From contig OZ251573.1 of assembly GCA_965243545.1 (NCBI GenBank), forward strand, positions 2,480,001-2,544,000: DNA of 64,000 nucleotides, in the 5' to 3' direction. The notes below the pieces were generated by a model. The model did no database searches, was not told the DNA's origin, and worked only from the letters and a program-made list of their open reading frames with translations. Below, in pieces: positions 47,205-56,013 of the stretch. Both the position numbers and the translations under genes were made by a program. The DNA comes from CATQHW01 sp965243545 (lineage in GTDB: Bacteria > Spirochaetota > Spirochaetia > SZUA-6 > Bin103). The stretch's first letter is position 1; each line of letters opens with the position of its first letter.

Positions 47205-47599
47205 CTCTAGGCGGTATCCCCCCAGGCGATCCGACGTCCGGAGCCCAAAGAGCCCGTAGCGCCGCCGACACTGCTCGCGGGTCTCTGTCGTACCACTTGG
47301 ATAGATTGTCGACGCCCATCCAATTGCCGCAGAGGTTTACCAAGTTCGCGTAGAGGTTTCCTTTGGACTCCTTGATCCAGTTTACGTGCGCGGCCAGCAC
47401 GTCGTCTGACACTGCCCGCAAGTCGCGCTCAGTGTCGCGCTTGTGCGCCAGCTCCTCGATCTCCACCGTTTCCCATTCGATATGTCGTTTGATGAGCGCG
47501 AAGTATCCGTCCCATCCGTACCGGTCCCAGTCGTCAGCGTGGGCATCGTCCATTGCGCTATACTCCTCCTGCCGGGGATTGTCGTGGCGTTGTCGAACG

Positions 47600-48739
47600 G
47601 TGTCAAGTATAGCAGATCGTAAACCGAAGGTCAAGCGGCGGCGGGAAACCGGCCGGCGGCTGAAGCTGGCGCGCACGGAGGCGGGGCTGTCGTTGCGGGG
47701 GCTCTCCCGCGCCATCGGCGGTCTGGTCACGGCGCAGGCGCTCGGAAAGTACGAACGGGGCGAGTCGATGCCCCGCGCCGAGGTCCTGCAGGCGGTCGCC
47801 GACGCCATCCGCGTGCCGGTGAGCTACTTGGCCGGCGAACCCGAACAGACGCTGGCGCTGACCGCCGTAGCCTTCCGCAGCAGGGCGATCGCCGGCCGGC
47901 GCAAGGAGCGGCGGGTCGAGGCGCACGAGCTCCGCCTGCTGGAACGGTACGCCGCCGTCGAGGCCGTTCTGCGCCTGCCGGCCGCGGCATGGCGTGAATG
48001 GGACAAGCCCGACGGCGCGCCGTACCCGGTCACCCACCTCGACCATGCCGAACAGGGCGCGGCGGACCTGCGGGGCCACTGGGGACTCGGCGCCGAACCG
48101 GTCCCCGACCTGGGCGAGCTTCTGGAAGGACACGGCGTGAAGGTCGTGCCGATCGACCTCGGCATCGGCGTGGACGGCCTGCTGACCCACGTCGAAGGCG
48201 CGGACGGACAGAAGAAGACTCCGGCGATCCTGCTGCATCCCGACGCGTGGGGCGAGCGGCAGCGCTTCACCATGGCGCACGAACTGGCCCACCTGGCGCT
48301 ACGGCCCGACGGCGTGGACGCCGAGGCGGCGGCGCACCGCTTTGCCGGTGCGTTTCTGATGCCGGCCGAGGCGTTGCGCGCCGAGGTGGGCGCGCGGCGC
48401 ACTGCGATCGGCATGAGCGAGCTGTTCCATCTCAAGCGGCTGTTCGGCGCCAGCGCGCAAGCCATCACCTACCGGTGCCGGGTGCTCGGCATCTTCGGTC
48501 AGCCGCTCTATCGCCGGCTGTACGACCAGTTCCGGGACCGCGGCTGGCTCGACCCTCCCTACGAGGAACCGTTTTCCCTGCCGAAAGGGACCAAACCCCG
48601 GCGCTTCGAGCGGCTCTGCCTGCGCGCCCTGGCCGAAGGCGCGGTCACCCACGCCAAGGCCGCCGAGCTGCTCAGCGTGACGCTCGACGAGCTGCGCCGG
48701 CTCATGGAGGAGCCGCCGGACGCCGGGACACCCGCCTGA
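47600..48739 (+). CDS. XRE-type HTH / ImmA-IrrE-like metallopeptidase
   Basis: The product is 379 residues from GTG 47600, the only convincing start. The HTH is at ~17-75 (RLKLARTEAGLSLRGLSRAI...QALGKYERGESMPR). The peptidase motif TMAHELAHLALRPDG lies at about 224-238, with FAGAFLMPAEAL typical of ImmA after it. Such proteins cleave or relieve repressors in stress or phage response. Its first codons overlap the promoter of the divergent mcrB-like gene, so it may repress that gene by binding there. Different from the XRE-ImmA protein at 1144-2343. Confidence 0.85.
   Translation: MSSIADRKPKVKRRRETGRRLKLARTEAGLSLRGLSRAIGGLVTAQALGKYERGESMPRAEVLQAVADAIRVPVSYLAGEPEQTLALTAVAFRSRAIAGRRKERRVEAHELRLLERYAAVEAVLRLPAAAWREWDKPDGAPYPVTHLDHAEQGAADLRGHWGLGAEPVPDLGELLEGHGVKVVPIDLGIGVDGLLTHVEGADGQKKTPAILLHPDAWGERQRFTMAHELAHLALRPDGVDAEAAAHRFAGAFLMPAEALRAEVGARRTAIGMSELFHLKRLFGASAQAITYRCRVLGIFGQPLYRRLYDQFRDRGWLDPPYEEPFSLPKGTKPRRFERLCLRALAEGAVTHAKAAELLSVTLDELRRLMEEPPDAGTPA
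47606..47634 (-). promoter_or_regulatory. Promoter of the broken mcrB-like gene, matching the McrBC-array promoter
   Basis: Minus strand TTGACC (47629-47634), 17 bases, TATACT (47606-47611), with CGGTTTACGA in the spacer as at 41122-41151. It lies inside the first codons of the divergent XRE-ImmA gene. Confidence 0.65.
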
Positions 48740-48749
48740 CGCGGATGGG

Positions 48750-51362
48750 TCACGCGGGCGCGGCCGGCTTCCTCCGCAGCCATGCGGTCGTGGCCGCCAC
48801 GCTCGTCTGAACGGCCGCGACCGCTTGCGACTTCAACGCTACGGCGCGCTTCATGTCCCGATCGATAGCGCGCACGGCGTCCAGGTCCGCCTCCTTGGCA
48901 GGGACGGGAACCAGCACGTTCCTCACCTGCTCATCGGTCAGTTCGTCGACCACCGCGCCGTGGACGTTGGCGCGCAACTGCGCCTGCCCCAGCGCCGACG
49001 TGAGGAACGAACAGAGGTAACCGGACGGGCACTTCGTCTCATCCGGGACGATGCGAATGATATGCTCCGACGCCGCCCAGCCATCCCACTCCGGCGGGCA
49101 GATCGCCACTCTGCCGACCGTGCCCGACCGCGTAACCAGCAACCAGCCCGCGCGAATTACGATCATATCCATGTTACGGTGCGCCGCCGGGGAGAGATAC
49201 TTGAGGTCGGCCGGCTGGAAGTGCGCGACGTGGCTTCCCTGCAGGAACGGAAGCCCGGCCTCGGGCGCGACGTAGATCCGCTTCGAGATACGGTTTGGCA
49301 GGATGACGCGGGTTACGACGTCGCCAAGGCGCTCAAGTTTCAGCCCGGACCGCTCCAGGACGCGCCGCGCGTCGAGCAACGCAGGGCTGTAGTGCGCGGC
49401 GTCCAGCCGGATCTCGTCCGACTCCGCCAGCAACGCCGAGGACAAGAGGTAGCTCTTCGCCGCCTGAGCCGCTCCCGCGCGCCATCGCTCGAAGTCGGAC
49501 ACGACGCCGGGCAGGTCATCGTCCACCGACGGGTTGTTGTCCGCGTCCAACACCACCATTCCCTCGGCGGTCCGGGCGTAGGTGGGATTCCCGCGCTTGT
49601 CGATCCCGACCTTCTCCGGGATCGCCATGAGCACGTCAGACCCGTCCAACACACCCGCCTGCGCCAGCGTCCGCTCCTCCGGCGTGAGCTTCCGCATGAT
49701 CAGCACGCTGGGGTTCGGGACGCCGCCGCCCTCGGCAAACGTCTCTTTGGGAAGATCAATCGACGCCACGATGCGGGCGTTCAGCAGCAGCCACGTGCGG
49801 ATGAACTTCAGGCCGGGATTGTTGGCGATGCTCCGCGGCAGCACGATGGCCAGGCAGCCGCCGGGCTTGACGTACTTCAACGCGCCTTCGACAAACAACT
49901 GCTCGGCGGGCATGACGCGCCGGGCGTCCCCGGTCTCCAGCGCCGGCAGCTCGTAGCGCGAAAGCGTGTGCGGATCGTCCACGTGGGCCTGCCCGCCGAA
50001 CGGCGGATTGGTCACCACGACGTCGAACGACTCCGGCGTGACGTTCCTGCGCGCCTCTTCGTCCTCCCACTCTCCCGGCGCGGCCAGCGAGTCTCCCTGA
50101 AACACGTTGGCGGAACCGTCTCCGTGCATGACCAGGTTCATCTGCGTGGTGCGCACCAGGAACGGGTTGATGTCCATCCCGAACAGGTTGCGCTCCGCCA
50201 TCTCCTTGACGCGGGCGGCGATTCGGTGGCGTACATCGCCGGGGGACCCGCCTTTGGCCTGCTCGAAACCGGCCACCCGGTTGCGCAGCTGGTTGACCGC
50301 CGCGACCAGGAAGCCGCCGGTGCCGCAACAGCAGTCCAGCACCTTCAGGGACGCTATGCTCCGGTCCGGGTACAGCGCCAGCACCATGCGCACCGCCATG
50401 TCGCAGACGTTCCGGGGCGTGAAGAACTCGCCGCGGTCGCCGCGCAGATTCGCCCCTACCAGTTCCTCGTAGGCTTGGCCCTTTACGTCGGTCCGGGTGT
50501 CGAGCAGGGAATAGCGCTGCAGCTCCGAGACGACGTAGGCCAGTACTCTGAGATTGAGTCTGATCCGCTCGTCGGCGTCGAAAATATAGGGATAGCGCTG
50601 CTTGACGTCGTCGAACAGGGGAGCGATGCGCTCGTCTCGAAGTCTGCGCTGGCCGGCGATCGACGTGCGCTCCTCGCCGCGCACGAAGAACCGCAACTGG
50701 TCGACGAATTCGTGTTCGTCCAGCACCTTGCAGAACATCAGCTTCTGCAGCTCGTGAAACGCCTCGGCCTTCTGGATGCCCTGGTTGGCGTAGACGTAGT
50801 TGTGGCAGCGGCGCAGCGCGGCCTTGAGATCGACCGCCGGACGCAGTTCGTGGAATTGCGGAATCGGTGCCTGCGCTCCAAACCGGGGGATGTCGGCGGC
50901 GTCGGCCATGGCGCCGTCGCCGGTCTTTTCGTAGGCGCGTTTCTCGGCGCCGACCCAGAGACCGAACCTGCACGCCGAGCAGGCGCTCATATAGCTCTTG
51001 AGCTGGTCGACGCCTTCAGCCTGATCGCGCGGGGAAACGTCCTCGCGCTTCGCCTCGACGATCACGACCACCGTGTCCTGCCGCCGCGGCCCGCCCGGTC
51101 GGAACACCACGACGTCGGCGCGCTTGCGCACCGCGCCCATCTTCACGGAAAACTCGACGTCCAGGTCCGCGACGTCGTAGCCGTACTCGTCCACCAGGCT
51201 GCGCGCCCACCGCTGCCGGACGTTTTCTTCGGGCGTGTCCCGTCTCAGCTTCTGCGTGACGAAGCAGCGGATCCTGCCGGCCGGCGCCACGACCGCGCGG
51301 GTGCCCCGCTCGGGCTTGCCGGCGCCTAGTCCGGCCCCGTGCGCTCCGGGCGCAAGAGTCAT
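48750..51362 (-). CDS. Single-chain restriction/methylation/specificity enzyme (type IIG- or type I-like)
   Basis: The product is 870 residues from ATG 51362. N-terminus ~60-150: HSDR_N-like nuclease core, RADVVVFRPGG ... VVVIVEAKRED (Asp ... Glu-x-Lys). Middle: HsdM-like N6-adenine methylase with LDCCCGTGGFLVAA (motif I) and VVTNPPFGGQAH (motif IV). C-terminal ~220 residues: one HsdS-like recognition domain (GLPFLQGSHVAHFQPADLKYLS ... SGYLCSFLTSALGQ ... LVPVPA). All three functions in one chain, with one recognition domain, is the layout of type IIG enzymes, which cut beside their site. No partner gene is needed. Confidence 0.85.
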   Translation of the reverse strand: MTLAPGAHGAGLGAGKPERGTRAVVAPAGRIRCFVTQKLRRDTPEENVRQRWARSLVDEYGYDVADLDVEFSVKMGAVRKRADVVVFRPGGPRRQDTVVVIVEAKREDVSPRDQAEGVDQLKSYMSACSACRFGLWVGAEKRAYEKTGDGAMADAADIPRFGAQAPIPQFHELRPAVDLKAALRRCHNYVYANQGIQKAEAFHELQKLMFCKVLDEHEFVDQLRFFVRGEERTSIAGQRRLRDERIAPLFDDVKQRYPYIFDADERIRLNLRVLAYVVSELQRYSLLDTRTDVKGQAYEELVGANLRGDRGEFFTPRNVCDMAVRMVLALYPDRSIASLKVLDCCCGTGGFLVAAVNQLRNRVAGFEQAKGGSPGDVRHRIAARVKEMAERNLFGMDINPFLVRTTQMNLVMHGDGSANVFQGDSLAAPGEWEDEEARRNVTPESFDVVVTNPPFGGQAHVDDPHTLSRYELPALETGDARRVMPAEQLFVEGALKYVKPGGCLAIVLPRSIANNPGLKFIRTWLLLNARIVASIDLPKETFAEGGGVPNPSVLIMRKLTPEERTLAQAGVLDGSDVLMAIPEKVGIDKRGNPTYARTAEGMVVLDADNNPSVDDDLPGVVSDFERWRAGAAQAAKSYLLSSALLAESDEIRLDAAHYSPALLDARRVLERSGLKLERLGDVVTRVILPNRISKRIYVAPEAGLPFLQGSHVAHFQPADLKYLSPAAHRNMDMIVIRAGWLLVTRSGTVGRVAICPPEWDGWAASEHIIRIVPDETKCPSGYLCSFLTSALGQAQLRANVHGAVVDELTDEQVRNVLVPVPAKEADLDAVRAIDRDMKRAVALKSQAVAAVQTSVAATTAWLRRKPAAPA

Positions 51363-51399
51363 CGTTTGCTCACCATACCTGACGAGGATACGATGAACC

Positions 51400-52476
51400 A
51401 TGCCTGAGACGGCGATGCCCGGCGGCGCCGCGGACGATCCGGCGCGCGACCGGTGCCGCGGCGTCATGGTCGGCTTGGCCGCCGGCAATCTCCTGGGCGT
51501 GCCGATGGAAGGCGCGTCGCAGACCATCATTTGGAGCCACTACCCGGACGGCGTCCGGGACATCGAGGTCGGCCCGGACCAGCCCGATGACGACGACCTG
51601 GCGCAGGCCGTCATCCTGGCCGACGCCTGCCTTGAAGCCGACGCGATGGACGCCGAGGACCTGGGGCGGCGGTTCTGGGTATGGGCCGAGGAGAACGGCC
51701 TCGGCATCGGCCTGCTCACGGCCGACGTGCTGACCCGGTACGGCGGCGCCCACCCCCGCATCGCTCATGGAGCGGGCGTGACCGCGCGCGAACCCGCCGG
51801 CTGCCCGGCCTTGGAGGCGGCCCGCACCATGTGGGAGGATTCGGACCGGCAGCCCGCCGGCAACGGCGCGCTGATGCGGTGCGCGCCGCTCGCCATCCGC
51901 TGGCGGAACGACGACGCGGCGCTGGTGCGCGAAACCGTGGTGAGCGCCGCGGCCACCCACTTCGACCCGCGCTGTATCTGGTCTTCGGTGCTGGTGAACT
52001 TGGCCATCGCTTCCCTGCTGCGCGGCGCGGCGGTCGACACCGGCGATCTGGCCGTCCGCGCCACCGCGGCGGCGCGGACGCTCGGCGCCGCGCTGGCGCC
52101 GTTCGGGACCGGAGGAGCCGGCTTCGAGCTGCCGACCGAAGTGCTTGACGCCCTGCGCGCACCGCTGCCGCCGGTCCCGGCCGGCATCGAACTCGACGGC
52201 GCCGGCATGGGCTACACCCTGAAGGCGATGCAGGTGGCGCTGTGGTGCGCGCTCACGGCGTCCGGCTTCGAGGAGGCGCTCACCGCAGTGGTGAGCGCCG
52301 GCGGCGACACCGACACCAACGGCGCGGTGGCCGGCGCCGTGCTCGGCGCGCGCTTCGGCTGCCGCGCCATCCCGCAACGCTGGCGCGGCGCGGTCGCCGA
52401 ACTCCGGCCGGGCCGGCCGTCGATGGAGTCGTGGGCCGACCGCCTGTTCCGCCGCGGCGCATCGGCAGGCGCATAA
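51400..52476 (+). CDS. ADP-ribosylglycohydrolase family protein (ARH/DraG-like)
   Basis: The product is 358 residues. Family marks: CRGVMVGLAAGNLLGVPMEG near the N-terminus, the acidic metal site PDDDDLAQA, and SAGGDTDTNGAVAGAVLGA near the C-terminus that binds the second magnesium ion. These enzymes remove ADP-ribose from proteins (or DNA/RNA in defence contexts). It is divergent from the restriction enzyme at 48750-51362 with a 37-base gap, so the two share a control region. It may be core or island-edge. Confidence 0.88.
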   Translation: MPETAMPGGAADDPARDRCRGVMVGLAAGNLLGVPMEGASQTIIWSHYPDGVRDIEVGPDQPDDDDLAQAVILADACLEADAMDAEDLGRRFWVWAEENGLGIGLLTADVLTRYGGAHPRIAHGAGVTAREPAGCPALEAARTMWEDSDRQPAGNGALMRCAPLAIRWRNDDAALVRETVVSAAATHFDPRCIWSSVLVNLAIASLLRGAAVDTGDLAVRATAAARTLGAALAPFGTGGAGFELPTEVLDALRAPLPPVPAGIELDGAGMGYTLKAMQVALWCALTASGFEEALTAVVSAGGDTDTNGAVAGAVLGARFGCRAIPQRWRGAVAELRPGRPSMESWADRLFRRGASAGA

Positions 52477-52544
52477 CGCGCCCGACGCGCTCCCCTCGAC
52501 AACCGCGCGGCATCCCGGTAGCGTGCGCCCCGGTGAAGATCAGG

Positions 52545-53648
52545 ATGACGATGCGACGAACAGGACGAACAATTCCGCTGCCCGCCGCGGCGCTGCTGGC
52601 CGTGCTGCTGTGCGGCGCGCCGGCCGCGGCCGACGGCCCGCTCACCGTGGTCTCCTTCGGCGGTTCCTACGCCCTGGCCAGCCAGAAGGCGTACCACGAG
52701 CCGTTCACGGCCGAGACCGGGATCGAGGTGCGTCTGGAGGACTACAACGGCGGCCTGGCGCAGATACGCGCGCAGGTGGAGACCGGCAACGTCCACTGGG
52801 ACGTCGTCGACCTCAACGTGGCCGACGCGGTGCGCGGCTGCGACGAGGGGCTGCTGGAGTTCATCGACGTCAAGGACCTGCCGCCGGCGGCGGACGGCAC
52901 GCCGGCCGCCGACGACTTCTTTCCCGACACCCTGACCGACTGCGGCGTGGGCACCATCTTCTTCTCCTCCATCTACGCCTATCATCCCCGCAGCTTCCCG
53001 GACCGGCCCCCGCAGACCGTCGAGGACTTCTTCGACCTGGAGCGCTTCCCCGGCCGCCGCGGCATGCGCCGCACGCCGGAGGACAACCTGGAGTTCGCTC
53101 TGCTGGCCGACGGCGTGCCGCTGGATCAGGTGTACGCCACGCTCAGCACCCCCGCCGGCGTCGACCGCGCGTTCCGCAAGCTCGACACGATCAAGGATCA
53201 GATCGTGTGGTGGCAGACCGGCGCCCAGCCGCCGCAGATGCTGGCCGACGGCGCGGTGACCATGACCACCGCCTACAACGGCCGCATCTTCAACGCCCAG
53301 GTGCTGGAGGGTCAGCCGTTCGAGATCGTGTGGGACGGGCAGCTGTTCGACAACACCCAGCTGGTGATCGTGGCCGGCACCCGCAACTTGGAGGCGGCGC
53401 GCCGCTTCATAGCCTTCGCGGCGCGGCCCGAATCGATGGCCGCGGTCGGCCACTACATCTCCTACAGCCCCGTGCGCCGCTCCGGCACCGCGCTGATCTC
53501 CACCCACCTGGAGACCGGCATCGAGATGGCGCCGCACATGCCGACCACCCCCGCCAACATGCGCCGCGCGCTGCACAACGACTGGGAGTGGTGGAGCGAC
53601 TACGGCGACGAGATGAACGAGCGCTTCAGCGCTTGGCTGGCGCGCTGA
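52545..53648 (+). CDS. Polyamine-type ABC transporter solute-binding protein
   Basis: The product is 367 residues from ATG 52545 (GTG 52533 would add four). The signal peptide is cleaved near AAAADG. The mature chain begins PLTVVSFGGSYALASQKAYH, and VHWDVVDLNVADAVRGC and IFFSSIYAYHP follow, as in PotD/PotF-like spermidine/putrescine or related binding proteins (SBP_bac_8 group). No permease or ATPase genes are adjacent, so the rest of the transporter is elsewhere. Substrate not certain. Confidence 0.82.
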   Translation: MTMRRTGRTIPLPAAALLAVLLCGAPAAADGPLTVVSFGGSYALASQKAYHEPFTAETGIEVRLEDYNGGLAQIRAQVETGNVHWDVVDLNVADAVRGCDEGLLEFIDVKDLPPAADGTPAADDFFPDTLTDCGVGTIFFSSIYAYHPRSFPDRPPQTVEDFFDLERFPGRRGMRRTPEDNLEFALLADGVPLDQVYATLSTPAGVDRAFRKLDTIKDQIVWWQTGAQPPQMLADGAVTMTTAYNGRIFNAQVLEGQPFEIVWDGQLFDNTQLVIVAGTRNLEAARRFIAFAARPESMAAVGHYISYSPVRRSGTALISTHLETGIEMAPHMPTTPANMRRALHNDWEWWSDYGDEMNERFSAWLAR

Positions 53649-53714
53649 ACCGGCCCGGCCGCCGCCGGGAATCCGGCCTGCGATCCTCCGAAGACTGGCG
53701 GCGCTACGGGGGCG

Positions 53715-54764
53715 CTATGAATACGGGCGGCCGGCCCGCTCGACGGTCGCGCGGTAGCGCTTGAGGATGGCGATCACGCGCGCCGCGCGCGGGCTGGCGC
53801 CGGCGGCCTCGTCCCAGAACGTGAGCGCTTCCTCCTCCACCCGCCGCCACTCCCGGTCGGGGATGGTGGTGAGCTGCAGCTTCGTCCCGGCGGTGCGCAG
53901 GTCCGCCTCGCCGCCCCAGTACCAGTGCTGGCGGTAGTAGTGCGAGCTGTCGATGCAGACGCGGAACAGCTCCTGCAGGTGAGCGGGCAGCGTGTTCCAG
54001 GAATCGGTGTTGGCGAAGAACGATCCGCACCACGCGCCGGAGATGTTGTTGGTGAGGAAGTACCGGGTCAGGTCCGCCCATCCGACCGCGTACGCTTCGG
54101 TGATGCCCGACCACGCCAGTCCGTCGAGCGCGCCGGCGCGCAACGCCGCGGCCACGCCGTCCCACGGCAGGGTGACCGGCTGCACGCCGAACCGGGTCAG
54201 GAACCGGCCGGCGGTCGGGATGGTGAACAGGCGCTTCCCGTCCAGGTCGGCCAGGCTGCGGATCGGATCGACGGTGATGAAGTGGCACGGGTCCCAGGCG
54301 CCGGCGCTCAACCACGTCACGCCGTCGATCTCGCCGTAGGACTCCGCCCAGATCTCGTTGAGGCCGAGCCGCTCGAACAGCACCGGCAGGTCCAGGCTGT
54401 GCCGGGTGGCGAACGGGAAGTAGCCGCCGAACACGGCGACGTCGGCGGGCGACGCCATCGAGTCGTCGTCGCTCTGCACCGCGTCCACGACGCCGGCCTG
54501 CAGCGCGCCGAACAGCTCGGACGTCGGGACCAGCTGGTCGGCGGTGTAGAGCTCGATCGTCATCTCGCCGTTGGCGATGCGGTTGAACGCGTCGACGGCC
54601 GGCTTCACCACGTGCTCGGCCAACGGCGCGCCCGCGTAGGTCTGCAGGCGCCACACGATCGGCGAACGGGCGCGCGCGATCGCCGGGGCGCCCGCCGTAA
54701 CGGCCACCGCGCCGGCGGCGACCGCTCCCGCGCCGGCCTTCTTCAGGAACTCGCGACGGTCCAC
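53715..54764 (-). CDS. TRAP transporter solute-binding protein, DctP family, Tat-exported
   Basis: The product is 349 residues from GTG 54764. The N-terminus MDRREFLKKAGAGAVAAG has the twin-arginine motif and an Ala-rich h-region, so export by the Tat path is expected. The mature part (WRLQTYAGAPLAEHVVKPAVDAFNRI, ELYTADQLVP, ITEAYAVGWADLTRYFL) matches DctP/YiaO-like proteins that bind organic acids. No DctQ/DctM membrane genes nearby. Convergent with the polyamine-binding protein. Confidence 0.85.
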   Translation of the reverse strand: MDRREFLKKAGAGAVAAGAVAVTAGAPAIARARSPIVWRLQTYAGAPLAEHVVKPAVDAFNRIANGEMTIELYTADQLVPTSELFGALQAGVVDAVQSDDDSMASPADVAVFGGYFPFATRHSLDLPVLFERLGLNEIWAESYGEIDGVTWLSAGAWDPCHFITVDPIRSLADLDGKRLFTIPTAGRFLTRFGVQPVTLPWDGVAAALRAGALDGLAWSGITEAYAVGWADLTRYFLTNNISGAWCGSFFANTDSWNTLPAHLQELFRVCIDSSHYYRQHWYWGGEADLRTAGTKLQLTTIPDREWRRVEEEALTFWDEAAGASPRAARVIAILKRYRATVERAGRPYS

Positions 54765-54891
54765 GGGGCCGCATCCTACACCGGCGCCGCCCCCTGCCGC
54801 ACCGGGCGGCGCCGGGCCCGCGCCGGACCGGCCGAATCATCCTTTGCCGGCGGTAGCCACGGACCGACAACTGTAGTATGGTGCGGCGCAA

Positions 54892-54919
54892 AGGAGGCGA
54901 TTTCGCCTAAGGAGGCTTA
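54892..54919 (+). promoter_or_regulatory. Leader of infC with doubled Shine-Dalgarno and a small hairpin
   Basis: AGGAGG occurs at 54892-54897 and again at 54910-54915, the second being four bases before the TTG start at 54920. AGGCGATTTCGCCT (54895-54908) can pair with itself and would cover the first copy only. A -10-like TAGTAT lies near 54873 without a clear -35. Confidence 0.5.
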
Positions 54920-55435
54920 TTGGCCAAGGACCTCAGGGTAAATGACATGATCCGGGTGCGGGAGGTGCGTCTGATCGGCGCCGACGGCGCCCAACTCGGT
55001 GTCGTCCCGACAGAAGAAGCGCTCAGTTCAGCGCGGCAGACGGGTATGGACCTGGTGGAGGTCTCCCCCATGGCCCGGCCCCCGGTCTGCAAGCTGCTCG
55101 ACTACGGCAAGTTCAAGTTCGAGCAGGAAAAGCGCATTCGCGAGTCGAAGAAGCGGCAGCGGCTCACCAAGCTCAAGGAAATCCGCATGCAGCCCAAGAT
55201 CGACTCCCACGACCTGGACTTCAAGTCCAGACACATCAAGACGTTTCTGGACCAGGGAAACAAGGTGAAGGTGACCGTTCGGTTCCGGGGCCGCGAGCTG
55301 GCGCACACGGAGATCGGCCGCGCCGTGCTCGACCGCGTGGTGGAACGCACGCGGGAGTACGCCGTGCTGACGCGGTCGGCGCAGATGGAGGGTCGCTTCA
55401 TGTCGATGGTCCTGAGTCCGAAGTCGAGAAAGTGA
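54920..55435 (+). CDS. infC: Translation initiation factor IF-3
   Basis: The product is 171 residues. The N-domain (DLRVNDMIRVREVRLIGADGAQLGVV) and C-domain (IRMQPKIDSHDLDFKSRHIKTFL, VTVRFRGRELAH) are complete. The start is TTG with a strong AGGAGG four bases upstream; an out-of-frame ATT overlaps it. infC in many bacteria uses an unusual start codon so that IF-3 represses its own synthesis; UUG here may do the same. First gene of the infC-rpmI-rplT set. Confidence 0.96.
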   Translation: MAKDLRVNDMIRVREVRLIGADGAQLGVVPTEEALSSARQTGMDLVEVSPMARPPVCKLLDYGKFKFEQEKRIRESKKRQRLTKLKEIRMQPKIDSHDLDFKSRHIKTFLDQGNKVKVTVRFRGRELAHTEIGRAVLDRVVERTREYAVLTRSAQMEGRFMSMVLSPKSRK

Positions 55436-55436
55436 G

Positions 55437-55637
55437 ATGAAGACCAAGACCAAGACGCACCGCAGCTCCGCCAAGCGCTTCAGTACCACCGCCACCGGCA
55501 AGGTGAAGTACAAGAAGCAGGGGCTGCGCCACATACTGACCAAGAAGGCCAGCAAGCGTAAGCGGAAGCTGCGGCGCTCCGGGCTGCTCAGTCCGTCCGA
55601 GCACAAGCGCATCCGCCTCCTGCTGCCGAAAGGATAG
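55437..55637 (+). CDS. rpmI: 50S ribosomal protein L35
   Basis: The product is 66 residues, very basic: MKTKTKTHRSSAKRFSTTATGKVKYKK ... LSPSEHKRIRLLLP, the usual L35 pattern and length. It starts one base after the infC stop, which implies coupled translation. Confidence 0.96.
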   Translation: MKTKTKTHRSSAKRFSTTATGKVKYKKQGLRHILTKKASKRKRKLRRSGLLSPSEHKRIRLLLPKG

Positions 55638-55644
55638 AGGACGG

Positions 55645-56013
55645 ATGTCACGAGCGACCAACACGCACAAGCATCACGCCAAGCGCCGCAAGATACTCAA
55701 GCAGGCGAAGGGCTACTGGGGACGGCGCAGCAAGCTGTACCGCACCGCCAAGGACGCGCTGGCCAAGGCCGGCATGTACGCGTACCGCGACCGCCGGCGG
55801 CGCAAGGGAGAGTTCCGGCGCCTCTGGATCGCGCGCATCTCGGCCGCCAGCCGCCAGCACGGCCTGCGCTACTCGCAGTTCATGCACGGGGCGTCGCGGG
55901 CCGGGATCGCCCTCAACCGCAAGGCGCTCTCCAACTTGGCGATCGAGGATCCGGCCGCCTTCGAAGCGGTCGTCGAACGCGCGCGGGCGGAACTGGCCGC
56001 CGCACGGTCATGA
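55645..56013 (+). CDS. rplT: 50S ribosomal protein L20
   Basis: The product is 122 residues: KRRKILKQAKGYWGRRSKLYRTAKDAL, YRDRRRRKGEFRRLWIARISAASR, NRKALSNLAIEDPAAF. Binds 23S rRNA early in assembly and in other bacteria represses its own operon through the leader. Ends with a four-base overlap onto the coiled-coil gene, an unusual extension of this operon. Confidence 0.96.
   Translation: MSRATNTHKHHAKRRKILKQAKGYWGRRSKLYRTAKDALAKAGMYAYRDRRRRKGEFRRLWIARISAASRQHGLRYSQFMHGASRAGIALNRKALSNLAIEDPAAFEAVVERARAELAAARS

Larger units (their letters stand above)
45029..47553 (-). pseudogene. Fourth McrB-like gene, split by IS copy B and lacking its AAA+ domain
   Basis: The first part (47553-47199, MDDAHADDWDRYGWDGYFALIKRHIEWETVE...) and the second (45366-45029, VIVRIRHFSAQMPKSVIRGAGSRLSVIAALLL...RNRLEAQSVV) join in frame once the IS and one CCTGGT copy are removed. 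Together they match residues ~10-235 of McrB copy 3 (RWDGFFRLVGQHLDWDTIE...DQVVGRIRDFSGQLP...RNRLEAQSVV). Then the frame stops and no GTPase domain follows. So it is a recognition domain only, already truncated or once a stand-alone gene. Strong ribosome-binding site AGGAGGAG precedes the ATG. Confidence 0.85.

Noticed and set aside
54919..54921. ATT as the infC start codon, as in E. coli
   Set aside because: The ATT is out of frame with IF-3; the in-frame codon is TTG at 54920.
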